Assembly (NCBI RefSeq): GCF_947494555.1
Contig: NZ_CANLVF010000001.1
Location: forward strand, 1,302,001 to 1,366,000
Length of the DNA stretch: 64,000 nt
Source of the DNA: an uncultured Roseibium sp.
GTDB taxonomy: Bacteria > Pseudomonadota > Alphaproteobacteria > Rhizobiales > Stappiaceae
Direction of reading: 5' to 3'
The notes beneath the pieces were generated by a model. It saw nothing but the letters and a program-made list of their open reading frames with translations. It was not told the DNA's origin and did not search any database. Numbering within the stretch: position 1 is the first letter of the stretch; every line of letters begins with the position of its first letter. Below, one piece after another: positions 10,697 to 19,438 of the stretch. Made by a program: the position numbers and the translations under genes.

Positions 10697-11578
10697 ATGT
10701 ACAGCATCCCCGACCTTCAGACCTTTGTTGCCGTTGCCAGATATGGCGGCATCACGTCGGCCGCCGGTCAGCTCGGGATATCGGCAGCGACCACGAGCCA
10801 CCGGATAACCAAACTGGAACAGGCGCTCACGGTGACACTGTTTCATCGGAACAGCCGCACCTTCCGGCTAACAGATGAGGGGCAGCTGTTTCTGGAACGG
10901 GTCGATGTCATCCTCGAGGATCTGCAGCAGGCGGAATTCGATGTCGGCAGTGGAACGGCGAAACTTCGGGGCCATTTGCGCGTGACCATGTCGCCCTGGA
11001 TCCTCTCGCGTTTCATCATGCCTGTCCTTGGAGAATTCCGCACCGAGAACCCGGATCTCACGATCGAGTTTCTCGCCGTCGACAGATTTGTCCCACTGGT
11101 TGAAGAGAGGCAGGATTGCGCCATTCGCGTCGGCCGGCTGGCCGACAGTTCACTTGTCGCCCAAAAGCTATGTGACAACGACCGGATCATCTGCGCGTCT
11201 CCCTCGCTGTTCGGGGCCTTCGGAGAACCGGATACGGTAGAGGATCTGCGAGACTTTCCCTGGGTCTGTCTGCCCTGGCAAACACGGTTCGACGTGAATG
11301 ATGCAAAAGGGCGCAAGCGCCAGTATTCTGTCGCAAGAAGCATTGCCGTATCAAACTCGGACATGCTGACGGTTGGAGCCGTCGAGGGACTCGGACTCGT
11401 AATCAAGTCCCGAATGGCGGTCAGGGAGGAGCTGGAAGCAGGCACTTTGGCGGAAGTGCTGCCCGGCTGCCTGCACGCACCCGAAGCGCCGATCTGGTTC
11501 GTGTTTGCCGCCGAAAGTCGGACCGGTCGGAAAACAAAGGCCTTCCACGAAGTGGCAAAGAGCGCTTTTGGCCGGTAA
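10697..11578 (+). CDS. LysR-family transcriptional regulator
   Basis: A 293-aa protein: winged HTH at residues about 4-60 (FVAVARYGGITSAAGQLGIS then SHRITKLEQAL), linker helix, and a periplasmic-binding-like effector domain (about 90-290). The frame is open upstream to 10223, but the LysR N-terminus begins at the ATG at 10697; an alternative ATG at 10655 would add 14 residues. It is divergent from the MRJP-like gene (9524-10603), and LysR proteins usually bind such shared intergenic regions. The effector is unknown. Confidence 0.9.
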   Translation: MYSIPDLQTFVAVARYGGITSAAGQLGISAATTSHRITKLEQALTVTLFHRNSRTFRLTDEGQLFLERVDVILEDLQQAEFDVGSGTAKLRGHLRVTMSPWILSRFIMPVLGEFRTENPDLTIEFLAVDRFVPLVEERQDCAIRVGRLADSSLVAQKLCDNDRIICASPSLFGAFGEPDTVEDLRDFPWVCLPWQTRFDVNDAKGRKRQYSVARSIAVSNSDMLTVGAVEGLGLVIKSRMAVREELEAGTLAEVLPGCLHAPEAPIWFVFAAESRTGRKTKAFHEVAKSAFGR

Positions 11579-11631
11579 TTCCGGCGTGTTGCGCTTTTCA
11601 TTTTTTCAATAAACCGGTACATCCCCGGCCC

Positions 11632-12477
11632 ATGAGCAAGAATGCGAAAATCAGAGATGAAGCGCGGGCGGTTTCCGCAAAGCCGCCGGCGGTAATCCTG
11701 TGCGAGCCGCAACTGGGTGAGAACATCGGAACCGCAGCGCGGGCAATGGCAAATTTCGGCCTGGTGGACCTCAGGATCGTCAATCCACGGGATGGCTGGC
11801 CGAGCGAAAAGGCCCGAGCAGCCGCCAGCCGGGCGGATCATGTCATCGACAAGGTTCAGGTGTTCGACAGCGTCGAAGCCGCGATTGCCGATTTGCAATT
11901 TGTCTACGCAACGACAGCACGCTCGCGGGAGGTGCCCAAACCCGTGCGCGGACCGGACGAAGCCGCGCAAAAGGCGGTCGAATATGGTGAGAACGGACAC
12001 GCGACCGGCTATCTGTTCGGCCGTGAGCGCTGGGGTCTCAACAATGAGGAAGTGGCGCTCGCCGATGAAATCGTGACGCTGCCGGTCGACCCGGATTTCG
12101 CGTCGCTCAACATAGCGCAGGCGGTGCTTGTGTGCGCCTATGAGTGGCGCAAGACCGCGACTTCCGGTGCTTTGCCCTTCGTTTTGTCGGAAGAGGAACA
12201 CCCGACGGCGAAAAAGGAAGACGTTCTGCGTTTCTTCGAACATCTTGAGGGAGCGCTCGATTCCGTAACCTTCTTCAGGCCACCGGAACGACGACCGCAT
12301 ATGGTGCGCACATTGCGCAACATCTTCCAGAAAGCAGAACTCACGGAGCAGGAAGTTCGCGCCCTGCGCGGTGTTGTTGCCTCCCTCGAAAAGCGCTCAA
12401 CGCGTCCGCGCAAGGATCGCGGCGAAGGCAACGAAGGCAACGAAGGCAACGAAGGCAACGAAGGCAACGAAGGCTAG
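11632..12477 (+). CDS. trmJ: TrmJ-type tRNA 2'-O-methyltransferase (SPOUT family)
   Basis: Methylates the ribose of nucleotide 32 in tRNA, using SAM. The 281-aa protein has the three SPOUT motifs: EPQLGENIGTAARAMANFGL (about residues 25-44), LFGRERWGLNNEEV, and ASLNIAQAVLVCAYEW, which form the trefoil-knot SAM site. A C-terminal helical extension follows. The last 20 residues are odd: five perfect 9-base repeats (GAAGGCAAC, 12424-12468) encode repeated Glu-Gly-Asn just before the stop. murI begins 9 bases downstream, and its ribosome-binding site overlaps this gene's stop codon. Confidence 0.92.
   Translation: MSKNAKIRDEARAVSAKPPAVILCEPQLGENIGTAARAMANFGLVDLRIVNPRDGWPSEKARAAASRADHVIDKVQVFDSVEAAIADLQFVYATTARSREVPKPVRGPDEAAQKAVEYGENGHATGYLFGRERWGLNNEEVALADEIVTLPVDPDFASLNIAQAVLVCAYEWRKTATSGALPFVLSEEEHPTAKKEDVLRFFEHLEGALDSVTFFRPPERRPHMVRTLRNIFQKAELTEQEVRALRGVVASLEKRSTRPRKDRGEGNEGNEGNEGNEGNEG
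12424..12468 (+). repeat. 9-bp tandem repeat, five perfect copies
   Basis: GAAGGCAAC is repeated five times without mismatch, followed by a partial copy GAAGG that runs into the stop codon. It lies in frame at the 3' end of trmJ. Because the unit is a multiple of three, copy-number change would lengthen or shorten the tail without frameshift. Confidence 0.95.
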
Positions 12478-12486
12478 GAGGGATCG

Positions 12487-13293
12487 GTGAGTTCGCAGCG
12501 CCCGGTGCTTATCTTCGATTCAGGTCTTGGAGGACTGACTGTTCTACGCGAAGCGCGGTATCTGCTGCCTTATGAAACCTTGGTTTATGTGGCCGACGAT
12601 GCCGCATTTCCGATCGGGCGCTGGCCTGAGGCGGAATTGAAATCGCGGATCCTGACCCTGTTTGCAGATCTGGTTGCTGTTCATGACCCGAAAGCCGTCG
12701 TGATTGCCTGCAATACTGCCTTTACCCTTGCCGGCGAGGCACTCAGAAGAGCGCATCCGGGTGTGCCTTTCGTTGGAACCGTTCCGGCCATAAAACCGGC
12801 CGCAGAACAGACTTCGTCCGGGTTGATTTCTGTCCTGGCGACCCCTGGAACCGTGCGCAGAACCTACACAAGAAGCCTGATCGACAGTTTTGCCAGCCAG
12901 TGCCATGTTCGGCTTGTCGGGTCCGACACTCTCGCTGTCCTTGCCGAAAAGCACCTGCGCGGTTCAGAAGTGTCCGACGAGGAGCTCCTGAGCGAAATTG
13001 CGGATTGTTTTCTGGAGCAGGAGGCGCGGCGAACAGACATTGTGGTCCTTGCCTGTACCCATTATCCGTTTCTGGCCAACCGCTTTCGCAAGATCGCCCC
13101 ATGGCCGGTCGATTGGCTCGATCCGGCAGAAGCAATTGCACGCCAGCTCGTGCGGGTCCTGGGCGACGACGCGGCGATTGCTCCTTCGCTTGTCCCCGAT
13201 CGCGCACTCTTCACGTCCAATCCGCGCGAAGCGGGTCTTTCTCGGCTGTTGTCCGGTTTTGGTCTGGTGCTTGAAGATATCAAGATGCGTTAA
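12487..13293 (+). CDS. murI: Glutamate racemase
   Basis: Interconverts L- and D-glutamate for peptidoglycan synthesis in the cytoplasm. The 268-aa product keeps the catalytic cysteines in IACNTAFT (C75) and LACTHYPFL (C190) and the N-terminal [11 protein letters not shown] with D11. The start is GTG at 12487, with AGGAGGG just upstream overlapping the trmJ stop. It is the second gene of a trmJ-murI pair. Its stop overlaps, tail to tail, that of the EAL-GGDEF gene. Confidence 0.95.
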   Translation: MSSQRPVLIFDSGLGGLTVLREARYLLPYETLVYVADDAAFPIGRWPEAELKSRILTLFADLVAVHDPKAVVIACNTAFTLAGEALRRAHPGVPFVGTVPAIKPAAEQTSSGLISVLATPGTVRRTYTRSLIDSFASQCHVRLVGSDTLAVLAEKHLRGSEVSDEELLSEIADCFLEQEARRTDIVVLACTHYPFLANRFRKIAPWPVDWLDPAEAIARQLVRVLGDDAAIAPSLVPDRALFTSNPREAGLSRLLSGFGLVLEDIKMR

Positions 13294-15086
13294 GCTGCAA
13301 GGCTTTTGACGACGATACCGTCATCCGACCGTTTCGCCTCAAGTTTCAGCTCGCTGATTTCATGATTGAGCGTGTCGGGATGAAGGGTGACACCCTGCGC
13401 CAGGCTCAAGATGGAAATCGAGCACTGGAGCAGAGGAAACTGCCGCGTTGTGCCGAACCGATCCTGCGCTTCCATATAGCCGAGCTCGCGGTGCTCTGCT
13501 TCATAAAAGCTCTCGACGTCATCGCGGAAGGCACGCTTTAGCGCAAGCATGCGCGCTGCGACATCCGTCTGGTCCGCGTTTTGAAAACCGGCAAAAAAAT
13601 CATCGCCGCCGATATGCCCGTGAAAGGTACCCGAACCGGAGATGTGGCGCTGCAGCAGTTCGCTGAAAAGGATGATTGCCCGGTCTCCCTGCCGGTAACC
13701 GTAGGTGTCGTTGAACGGCTTGAAGTTATCGAAATCGAGATAGCAAAGATGCCGGTCCTGTGCGCTTTTCTTGGCGACATCGGCAATATAGCGGGAGATG
13801 GCGCTGTTGCCGGGCAGACGGGTGAGTGGGTTCTGGTCCTGAGCTTCCTGTAGCCGCTTTTCGTGAATGATCTTCAACAGGGAAGTTGCGGACAAAAAAC
13901 CGGCATAGCGAAAATTCTCCGTGATGATGATACCGTCGGAGTTGATCGACGAAGCAAAAGTCACCAGCAGCATGTCCGCGTTGGAATCGATGTCCGCAAT
14001 CGGACAGGCCCGGACAAAGGAGCGCAGCGGTGTCTCAAGCGAGGGGCGCATGTCAGCCTCGTCCTGACCACCGGAATAGAGATAGGCCTTAAGGTTGCGT
14101 TCGTGGATCAGTCCGCGCGGTTCCATGTTGGCGTCGACAACCGGAATGACGCTTCCATTCTGATTGTGAACGACCATGTCCAGAAGATCGTTCATGGAAG
14201 CGTTGAACGAAATGGTTGGAAGCTGAACAAGCTCGTTTCTGATCCGGTCCTGCTCGCGCCGTCTTTGCGGTCCGGCGGCGGAATCGCGAATATGATCGTA
14301 GAACAGCTTTGCAGCGGCCGGCTTTCGAAAGGACGGGGCAATGTATTGTCCCTGGACAAGATCGCAGCCAACGTCGCGGCACACCTTGAACGCCCGTTCC
14401 GTTGCGACGCCTTGTGCGATCACCCTGGCGCCAAGGACGTGCGCGAGATTGGCAACTGTCGTCACGAAGAGTTTCCGGCGCGGGTCACTGTCCACGCCTT
14501 CCAGAAAAAAGTCGTCGATCTTGACATAGTCCGGCGAAAGGTCGTGAAGCAGACCGAGTTCGCAGGCGCCGCGGCCGAAATTATCCAAGGCAACGAGAAA
14601 GCCCATTTGCCTCAGATTGTTGATTGCCTGGTGTGTGGCATCCGGAACGGTCATGTGATGGCGTTCCGAAAACTCTATGCAGATCTGATTGTTCTGCAAT
14701 CCGGCATCGCGGACCAGTGTGGCCATTTGCGTGTGCACGTCGCCATTTCGACTAAGCTCGTTGCCATCCGGTTTGAAAAAGAGCTTCGTACCCTGTGCAA
14801 TCCGAAGTTTCCCGAAGCGATTGAGGGCTTTTTCGAATTGTTGAATTTCCGATCCGGTTAAGCCGTCGCAAGCTTGTGTGCTTCCTGTTGTGGCCATGGC
14901 GGAGCGCGGACCATGCTCGTTCAGCGATTGAGGCCGCGTTTCATAGCCATAGACGACGCCCGTTCCGATATCGACGATAGGTTGGAACGTGAAATCCAAA
15001 ACATCGAAAACAGCATCTGTCGATTGCGGGAGTGCACCCGAAATCTGCACGTCTGTCTTCTGGTTTGAATTCCGATCCGATGTCAT
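13290..15086 (-). CDS. EAL-CBS-GGDEF protein (c-di-GMP signalling), degenerate EAL
   Basis: A 598-aa cytoplasmic protein. An EAL-like domain (about 25-285) is followed by a CBS pair (about 300-430, [19 protein letters not shown]) and a GGDEF domain (about 430-590). The cyclase signature reads [11 protein letters not shown], close to canonical, so diguanylate cyclase activity is possible. The EAL part is eroded: YETR replaces EAL-R, DNFG replaces DDFG, and QGVATE replaces EGVET. Phosphodiesterase activity is therefore doubtful and a binding role more likely. The ATG at 15086 has AGGA upstream and is preferred over the TTG at 15104. It overlaps murI by 4 bases at the 3' ends. Confidence 0.9.
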   Translation of the reverse strand: MTSDRNSNQKTDVQISGALPQSTDAVFDVLDFTFQPIVDIGTGVVYGYETRPQSLNEHGPRSAMATTGSTQACDGLTGSEIQQFEKALNRFGKLRIAQGTKLFFKPDGNELSRNGDVHTQMATLVRDAGLQNNQICIEFSERHHMTVPDATHQAINNLRQMGFLVALDNFGRGACELGLLHDLSPDYVKIDDFFLEGVDSDPRRKLFVTTVANLAHVLGARVIAQGVATERAFKVCRDVGCDLVQGQYIAPSFRKPAAAKLFYDHIRDSAAGPQRRREQDRIRNELVQLPTISFNASMNDLLDMVVHNQNGSVIPVVDANMEPRGLIHERNLKAYLYSGGQDEADMRPSLETPLRSFVRACPIADIDSNADMLLVTFASSINSDGIIITENFRYAGFLSATSLLKIIHEKRLQEAQDQNPLTRLPGNSAISRYIADVAKKSAQDRHLCYLDFDNFKPFNDTYGYRQGDRAIILFSELLQRHISGSGTFHGHIGGDDFFAGFQNADQTDVAARMLALKRAFRDDVESFYEAEHRELGYMEAQDRFGTTRQFPLLQCSISILSLAQGVTLHPDTLNHEISELKLEAKRSDDGIVVKSLAA

Positions 15087-15284
15087 TTCTGGTCCTGCTG
15101 CCAAGTCCGGTTTCAGAGTTTTTGTTGCATGACGCTACAGGTAGGCTCATTCGCCAGTGATATTATTATCCATGGTTGTGGGCCGGATTGCATAGTGAAA
15201 AACCGCAATTAAAATTCCCTAAATGTATGCATTGTTTTTCTGAGGGGGCGGAAACTGACAGGCGAGCGTGCACAGAAATACCCG

Positions 15285-15307
15285 ATTCTGCCTGAAATCG
15301 GCAGAAT
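15285..15307. other. Perfect 8-bp inverted repeat
   Basis: ATTCTGCC (15285-15292) and GGCAGAAT (15300-15307) form a perfect hairpin with a 7-base loop, about 200 bases upstream of the EAL-GGDEF start. No T run follows on the plus strand. It could be an operator or part of a longer leader. The rest of 15087-15500 shows no gene. Confidence 0.4.
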
Positions 15308-15508
15308 TATGCCATTTGTAAGTATTTTCACGAGGCCTTCGGTACCACGCCATACGGGTAAGTGTCCCTAAGTGACTTCATCTTTGGGTTGCCGGATGTG
15401 CTCCATTCCAATGCGAATCCCCCGCAAAGCGGCCAAACCAGTCGTTTCAGAGGGAAGGTTGCAAAAAAGGCTGGCGGGAGGCTTTGCCGCCGGCGCTGGG
15501 GTGCGGCG

Positions 15509-15537
15509 TTGACATTTCGCCGCTCAGGCTGTATCTC
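15509..15537 (+). promoter_or_regulatory. Candidate sigma-70 promoter of rpsD
   Basis: A consensus -35 box TTGACA (15509-15514) is followed after 17 bases by TATCTC (15532-15537) as a weak -10 box. It points towards rpsD, about 170 bases upstream of its start codon, so transcripts would carry a leader of about 165 nt. Confidence 0.5.
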
Positions 15538-15662
15538 CCGCGCGGTCCGGCAGATAAATATCTTCCGGATTTACGCACCCGTGGGTGTTCAGCCGGCGCC
15601 GTCTAGCTGAGCCCCTGTCGATCCGACCGGTTTCCGCAGGATACCGGGATGATAAAGGAGGG

Positions 15663-15707
15663 CGCGTTTCCTTTTAGAACAACAACGCGAATTCAAAGGA
15701 AACCGCG
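15663..15707 (+). promoter_or_regulatory. Leader stem enclosing the rpsD ribosome-binding site
   Basis: GTTTCCTTT (15666-15674) is complementary to AAAGGAAAC (15695-15703). With one bulge the stem can extend by CGCG (15663-15666) pairing with CGCG (15704-15707). The right arm contains the AAAGGA Shine-Dalgarno and ends directly before the ATG at 15708. Formation of the stem would hide the start, a layout suited to translational autoregulation by S4; this is inferred from the sequence alone. Confidence 0.5.
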
Positions 15708-16325
15708 ATGTCAAAGCGCCACAGCGTTAAATACAAACTCGACCGCCGGATGGGCGAAAACATCTGGGGTCGTCCGAAGAGCCCGGCAAACAAGCGTGAA
15801 TACGGCCCAGGCCAGCACGGTCAGCGTCGTAAGGGCAAACTGTCCGACTTCGGTGTTCAGCTCCGCGCCAAGCAGAAGCTGAAAGGCTATTACGGCAACA
15901 TTTCCGAAAAGCAGTTCCGCAAGGTCTATGCGGAAGCATCGCGTCTGAAAGGCGATACTTCTGAAAACCTGATCGGTCTGCTGGAGCGCCGTCTCGACGC
16001 GATCATCTACCGCGCCAAGTTCGTTCCGACCGTTTTTGCGGCCCGTCAGTTCATCAACCACGGCCACATCAAGGTCAACGGCAAGCGCGTCAACATCCCG
16101 AGCTACCAGCTGCGTCCGGGCGATGTCGTTGAAGTTCGCGAAAAATCCAAGCAGCTCGCGCTGGTTCTGGAAGCTAACCAGTCTGCAGAGCGTGACGTGC
16201 CGGATTACGTCGATGCCGACCACTCCAAAATGACCGCGACATACAACCGTATCCCCGGTTTCGCCGATGTGCCGTACCCGGTGCAGATGGAACCGAACCT
16301 GGTTGTTGAGTTCTATTCGCGCTGA
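15708..16325 (+). CDS. rpsD: 30S ribosomal protein S4
   Basis: Primary 16S rRNA-binding protein that nucleates assembly of the small subunit body. The 205-aa product begins [20 protein letters not shown] and carries the S4 RNA-binding domain (about 93-155), with [20 protein letters not shown] and [20 protein letters not shown]. It stands alone rather than in the alpha operon, as in other alphaproteobacteria. It has a strong terminator and a leader stem over its ribosome-binding site. Confidence 0.98.
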   Translation: MSKRHSVKYKLDRRMGENIWGRPKSPANKREYGPGQHGQRRKGKLSDFGVQLRAKQKLKGYYGNISEKQFRKVYAEASRLKGDTSENLIGLLERRLDAIIYRAKFVPTVFAARQFINHGHIKVNGKRVNIPSYQLRPGDVVEVREKSKQLALVLEANQSAERDVPDYVDADHSKMTATYNRIPGFADVPYPVQMEPNLVVEFYSR

Positions 16326-16350
16326 TCAGCGCCGAATACGGTTCAAGGAA

Positions 16351-16375
16351 AGCCCGCCTTTTGGCGGGCTTTTTT
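16351..16375 (+). terminator. Rho-independent terminator of rpsD
   Basis: AGCCCGCC (16351-16358) and GGCGGGCT (16363-16370) form an 8-bp stem with a TTTT loop, followed by TTTTT. It lies 25 bases after the rpsD stop codon. Confidence 0.92.
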
Positions 16376-16396
16376 GTCTCTGAGGATGCACCCCTG

Positions 16397-17026
16397 TCAA
16401 CACCGTTCGAGGCAGACAATGGTATCTGTGATCGCGCCTTGCTGGCCGTCTGGACCGCTCGCAACGCGCTCCTCGTTTCCGACAAAGACTTCCCGCCAAT
16501 GCGTCGGGATCAGACCCAGGTCCTGAAAACGCTTTTGCGGCGGGGGGAAGGACGTGTTGGCCTTGTCCCAGGACCAGGATGGCCGGGATCCATGGGTTAC
16601 TGCCAAAAACAGTCCGCCCTTTTTCAGGCTTGAGGCCGCCTGTCTCAGGACCGTTTCGCGCGCGAACTCAAATGGGGTTTGCAGGAACATTGCCGAAACT
16701 AGATCGAACTCTCCTTCAGGAAACGAATGTGTGAGGTCGTGCTGCTGGAAATTGATCTTGCCGAAAACTCCATGCGCCTGTGCATTGGCCCCGGCATAGG
16801 AAAGGGCGGTCGACGAGATATCGACGGCAACAACCATCCAGCCCATGTTGGCCAGCCACACGGCATCGTCTCCCTTTGCGCAGCCGAGTTCCAGAGCGTG
16901 ACCGGGCAGGCGATCTGAAGCAAATCTTGCCAATGCGGCTGATGGCTGCCCTTTGGTGCGCGGAGATGCGTTTGCATAAACCTCTTCCCAAAATTCAACG
17001 GGTGACTGGTTTTCTTTCGGCTTCAT
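16397..17026 (-). CDS. Class I SAM-dependent methyltransferase
   Basis: A 209-aa cytoplasmic methyltransferase. Motif I is ALELGCAKGDDAVWLA (about residues 45-60), followed by VVAVDIS (motif II) and FDLVSAMFL (motif IV). The N-terminal FWEEVYANASPRTKGQPSAA is reminiscent of the TehB/thiopurine-methyltransferase group, but the substrate is unknown. The ATG at 17026, with AAAGG upstream, is preferred over 17053. The start lies 32 bases inside the preceding exporter gene, so the two are translationally coupled. Modification plus export of the same toxic compound is a reasonable but unproven reading. Confidence 0.85.
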   Translation of the reverse strand: MKPKENQSPVEFWEEVYANASPRTKGQPSAALARFASDRLPGHALELGCAKGDDAVWLANMGWMVVAVDISSTALSYAGANAQAHGVFGKINFQQHDLTHSFPEGEFDLVSAMFLQTPFEFARETVLRQAASSLKKGGLFLAVTHGSRPSWSWDKANTSFPPPQKRFQDLGLIPTHWREVFVGNEERVASGPDGQQGAITDTIVCLERC

Positions 17027-18458
17027 GACGTGACCTTTTGTTTTCGTAAACATTCCAAATGCCTGTGATTACAAGCAGCAAATAGATCCCGACCGGGAAG
17101 AGCAGAGCCGTTTGGGCAGCGCGCACGTAGTCGGTGCGACTTTCCGACGGGTCGAGTGTTGCGAAGAAGATCTGCCCGACAATGCCGATACCGACTGCAA
17201 TGCCAACCTGCTGCGCTGCCTGCAAAACGCCTGACTCAGCGCCGGCATCGGCCGGAGAAACGCGGATCAGCACGGCCTGGAACATGGCGGCAATGGCCGT
17301 GCCCATGCCCAAGCCAACCCCGAGCATGGGAAGGAACAGATCAGCAGAGGTCATATCCGCTGAATTTTGGCCAAGAATGCTCCTGACCCAGACCATGCCG
17401 GCAAGAAGGAGGCCGCCGCCGAAGACAGTGCGTATTTCCAGCCACCGATTGCCCAGCCGACCTGTCAGCGTGGATGCGATCATGACGCCAACCGGGTGTG
17501 GTGCGGTTGCCAGACCTGCCTGTAGCGGTGTCATGCCGAAGCCGGACTGCAGCACGATCGCCAGCATGAAGTGGATCCCGGCAATTCCCGAGAAAAACGC
17601 GGTCACTACGGCAAGGCCTCGCATAAATGCACTGTCCGTGATCAGTTTGGCGGGAAGGATTTGTGGCAAGCCTTGCCGCGCTTGTTGCATCTGCGTTTGA
17701 ACGAAAAACAGCGCGAAAGCAGCAGCAAGGCCGAACAGTCCAAAGCACCACCAGGGCCAACCAAGATGTCTTCCCTCGGTCAGCGGGTAGATGAGGCAGA
17801 CGATTGCAGCAGCAAACAGCAGCGCGCCTGCCCAATCGGGTCTTGTGCGTGCTGACACCTCGATCCTCGGTAGGAAACGCATCGCGACGAACAACGACAG
17901 CACACAGAGCGGCACATTCATCAGAAAAATCGGCCGCCACCCGAGGCCGGCAATGTTGGCTGTGATCAGAAGACCACCGAGCAACGGGCCCGCGACAGCG
18001 CCGAGTGCATTGACGGTTCCAAAAAGCCCGATGACCTTCCCTTTCTCTTTGGCAGAGAAGATCACATGCACGATCGCCAGGACCTGAGGGATCATCATGG
18101 ATGCTGCGAGACCCTGGACGGCACGGGCCGCAATCAGGGTTTGGATGTCCGGGGCGAAACCGCAGACCACCGAACTTCCCAGAAATCCGGCGACACCTGC
18201 ACAAAAGACGCGCTTCCGGCCGAAGGCGTCGCCGAACCTTCCAAAGGGCAGCAGACCCGCAGCGAAGGTCAGTACGTAGACAACAAGAACCCATTCCAGC
18301 TGGGTTGTCGTGGCGGTCAGTTCTGTTCGGATCGCGGGCAGGGCGAGATTCACGATGGTTACATCGAGAATGTTCATGAAAGCGGCCAGAAACAGAGCCG
18401 CGACAGCCAGCGGTCGATGTCGTGTGCCGATGGCCGGGTCTGCAGCGACAAGTGACAT
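16995..18458 (-). CDS. MFS drug exporter, DHA2 (EmrB/QacA) family
   Basis: A 487-aa inner-membrane antiporter with about 14 TM segments. It carries MFS motif D1 (ILDVTIVNLALP), motif A (GRFGDAFGRKRVF, about residues 72-84) and motif C (LGAVAGPLLGG), which mark proton-driven drug efflux. The substrate is not predictable. An Rrf2 regulator is divergently transcribed, and two palindromes lie in the shared 136-base intergenic region. The 3' end overlaps the methyltransferase gene. Confidence 0.92.
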   Translation of the reverse strand: MSLVAADPAIGTRHRPLAVAALFLAAFMNILDVTIVNLALPAIRTELTATTTQLEWVLVVYVLTFAAGLLPFGRFGDAFGRKRVFCAGVAGFLGSSVVCGFAPDIQTLIAARAVQGLAASMMIPQVLAIVHVIFSAKEKGKVIGLFGTVNALGAVAGPLLGGLLITANIAGLGWRPIFLMNVPLCVLSLFVAMRFLPRIEVSARTRPDWAGALLFAAAIVCLIYPLTEGRHLGWPWWCFGLFGLAAAFALFFVQTQMQQARQGLPQILPAKLITDSAFMRGLAVVTAFFSGIAGIHFMLAIVLQSGFGMTPLQAGLATAPHPVGVMIASTLTGRLGNRWLEIRTVFGGGLLLAGMVWVRSILGQNSADMTSADLFLPMLGVGLGMGTAIAAMFQAVLIRVSPADAGAESGVLQAAQQVGIAVGIGIVGQIFFATLDPSESRTDYVRAAQTALLFPVGIYLLLVITGIWNVYENKRSRHEAERKPVTR

Positions 18459-18493
18459 GCGAATACTCCGGTCGGGAAAGATAGGAACGAATT

Positions 18494-18514
18494 ATGTAAC
18501 TTAATAAGTTTCAT
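18494..18514. promoter_or_regulatory. Candidate operator 1, 21-bp palindrome
   Basis: The site reads ATGTAACTTA at 18494-18503, A at 18504, then TAAGTTTCAT. It is symmetric about 18504 with one mismatched pair and a perfect inner AACTTA/TAAGTT. It lies between the divergent exporter and Rrf2 genes, 36 bases upstream of the exporter start. Confidence 0.6.
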
Positions 18515-18533
18515 GATTGAACGTGTCAATATC

Positions 18534-18554
18534 TTGTAACTTTGTTTATTACAA
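18534..18554. promoter_or_regulatory. Candidate operator 2, 21-bp inverted repeat
   Basis: TTGTAA (18534-18539) and TTACAA (18549-18554) flank a 9-base spacer. The left half shares TGTAACTT with operator 1. The two centres are 40 bases apart, about four helical turns, as expected for two dimers on one face of the DNA. Confidence 0.5.
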
Positions 18555-18594
18555 AACGCCGTGTCATCTATGATCCGCAAAAACGGAGAGTGAT

Positions 18595-19041
18595 TTGCCG
18601 ACAGACAGCCGCCTGCCACGAGTGCTTCATGTCCTGCTGCATCTGGACCAGATCGACGGCCCGGTCACGTCTCAGCAGATCGGCCAGATGCTGGCGACGA
18701 ATCCCGCACTTGTGCGCAGGGTCATGGCCGGGCTTCGGGATGCTGGATTTGTCGCTTCGACAAAGGGGCATGGCGGAGGCTGGTATTTGCTCAAACCGCT
18801 GACCGAGATTTCGCTGGCGGATGTTTATACTGCCTTGGGCGCCCCGCAGCTGTTCGCGGTGGGGCCATCATCGGACAATCTAACATGTCTTCTTGAGAAG
18901 GCGGCCAACGAGGCGACAGCCCATGCGCTGGAAGCGGCACGGTCGGTTTTTCAGGCAGAATTGGCAAAAATGACGGTCGCCGACCTTGTTGCGCCGCATG
19001 CAGAAACGATCAAGGCCTTTCAGCAAAGTCGACCAACCTAA
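18595..19041 (+). CDS. Rrf2-family transcriptional regulator
   Basis: A 148-aa winged-helix regulator with LLHLDQIDGPVTSQQIGQML and RRVMAGLRDAGFVASTKGHG followed by GGWYLLKPL, the Rrf2 DNA-binding signature. Only one cysteine is present in the region where IscR and NsrR bind an Fe-S cluster, so it is probably not an Fe-S sensor. The start is TTG at 18595 with GGAGAG just upstream. It is divergent from the exporter-methyltransferase pair and probably represses it through the two palindromes between them. Confidence 0.9.
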   Translation: MPTDSRLPRVLHVLLHLDQIDGPVTSQQIGQMLATNPALVRRVMAGLRDAGFVASTKGHGGGWYLLKPLTEISLADVYTALGAPQLFAVGPSSDNLTCLLEKAANEATAHALEAARSVFQAELAKMTVADLVAPHAETIKAFQQSRPT

Positions 19042-19174
19042 GCCATTGTTTAGAAAAGAAATTTGAGATGGAAGTGAATATTAGCCTGGTATATTGCTGA
19101 GCTGATTGGGTAGCAATGACAATCAGAGCGGCGCGTTTGCGGAGTGCCCGACCTGCAGACCGCAGATCGATATC

Positions 19175-19438
19175 ATGAACATTTGTGAATATGCGGAAGA
19201 TCCGGATCACAATGTTTGCAGCCGCGAGAACGAAACCCTTCTGCTTGGCGTTGGGATCGCGCTTTAGGGCGATAGCACGGGAGATGTGCGCTGGGTTTAT
19301 GTAGGGGCCTTATGCAGAAAATGTGGACTTGCGGGCGTCTACACCAGCCACTCCAAACGCGTAGATCCGGGGAAGCAGGCCTTACCTGGAGAAGTTCTGG
19401 AAGATGGCCGATTGTTGAAACGAGTTCCCGCGAACTGA
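19175..19438 (+). pseudogene. Possible broken gene for a small cysteine-containing protein
   Basis: One frame reads from ATG 19175 to TGA 19436-19438 with a single in-frame TAG at 19265. Both halves look protein-like: the first holds DPDHNVCSRENETLLLG, the second DVRWVYVGALCRKCGLAGVY with a Cys-x-x-Cys pair. The simplest reading is a short metal-binding protein gene interrupted by a nonsense mutation. No good ribosome-binding site precedes it. Its 3' end overlaps, in antisense, the small gene at 19382-19600. Confidence 0.3.
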
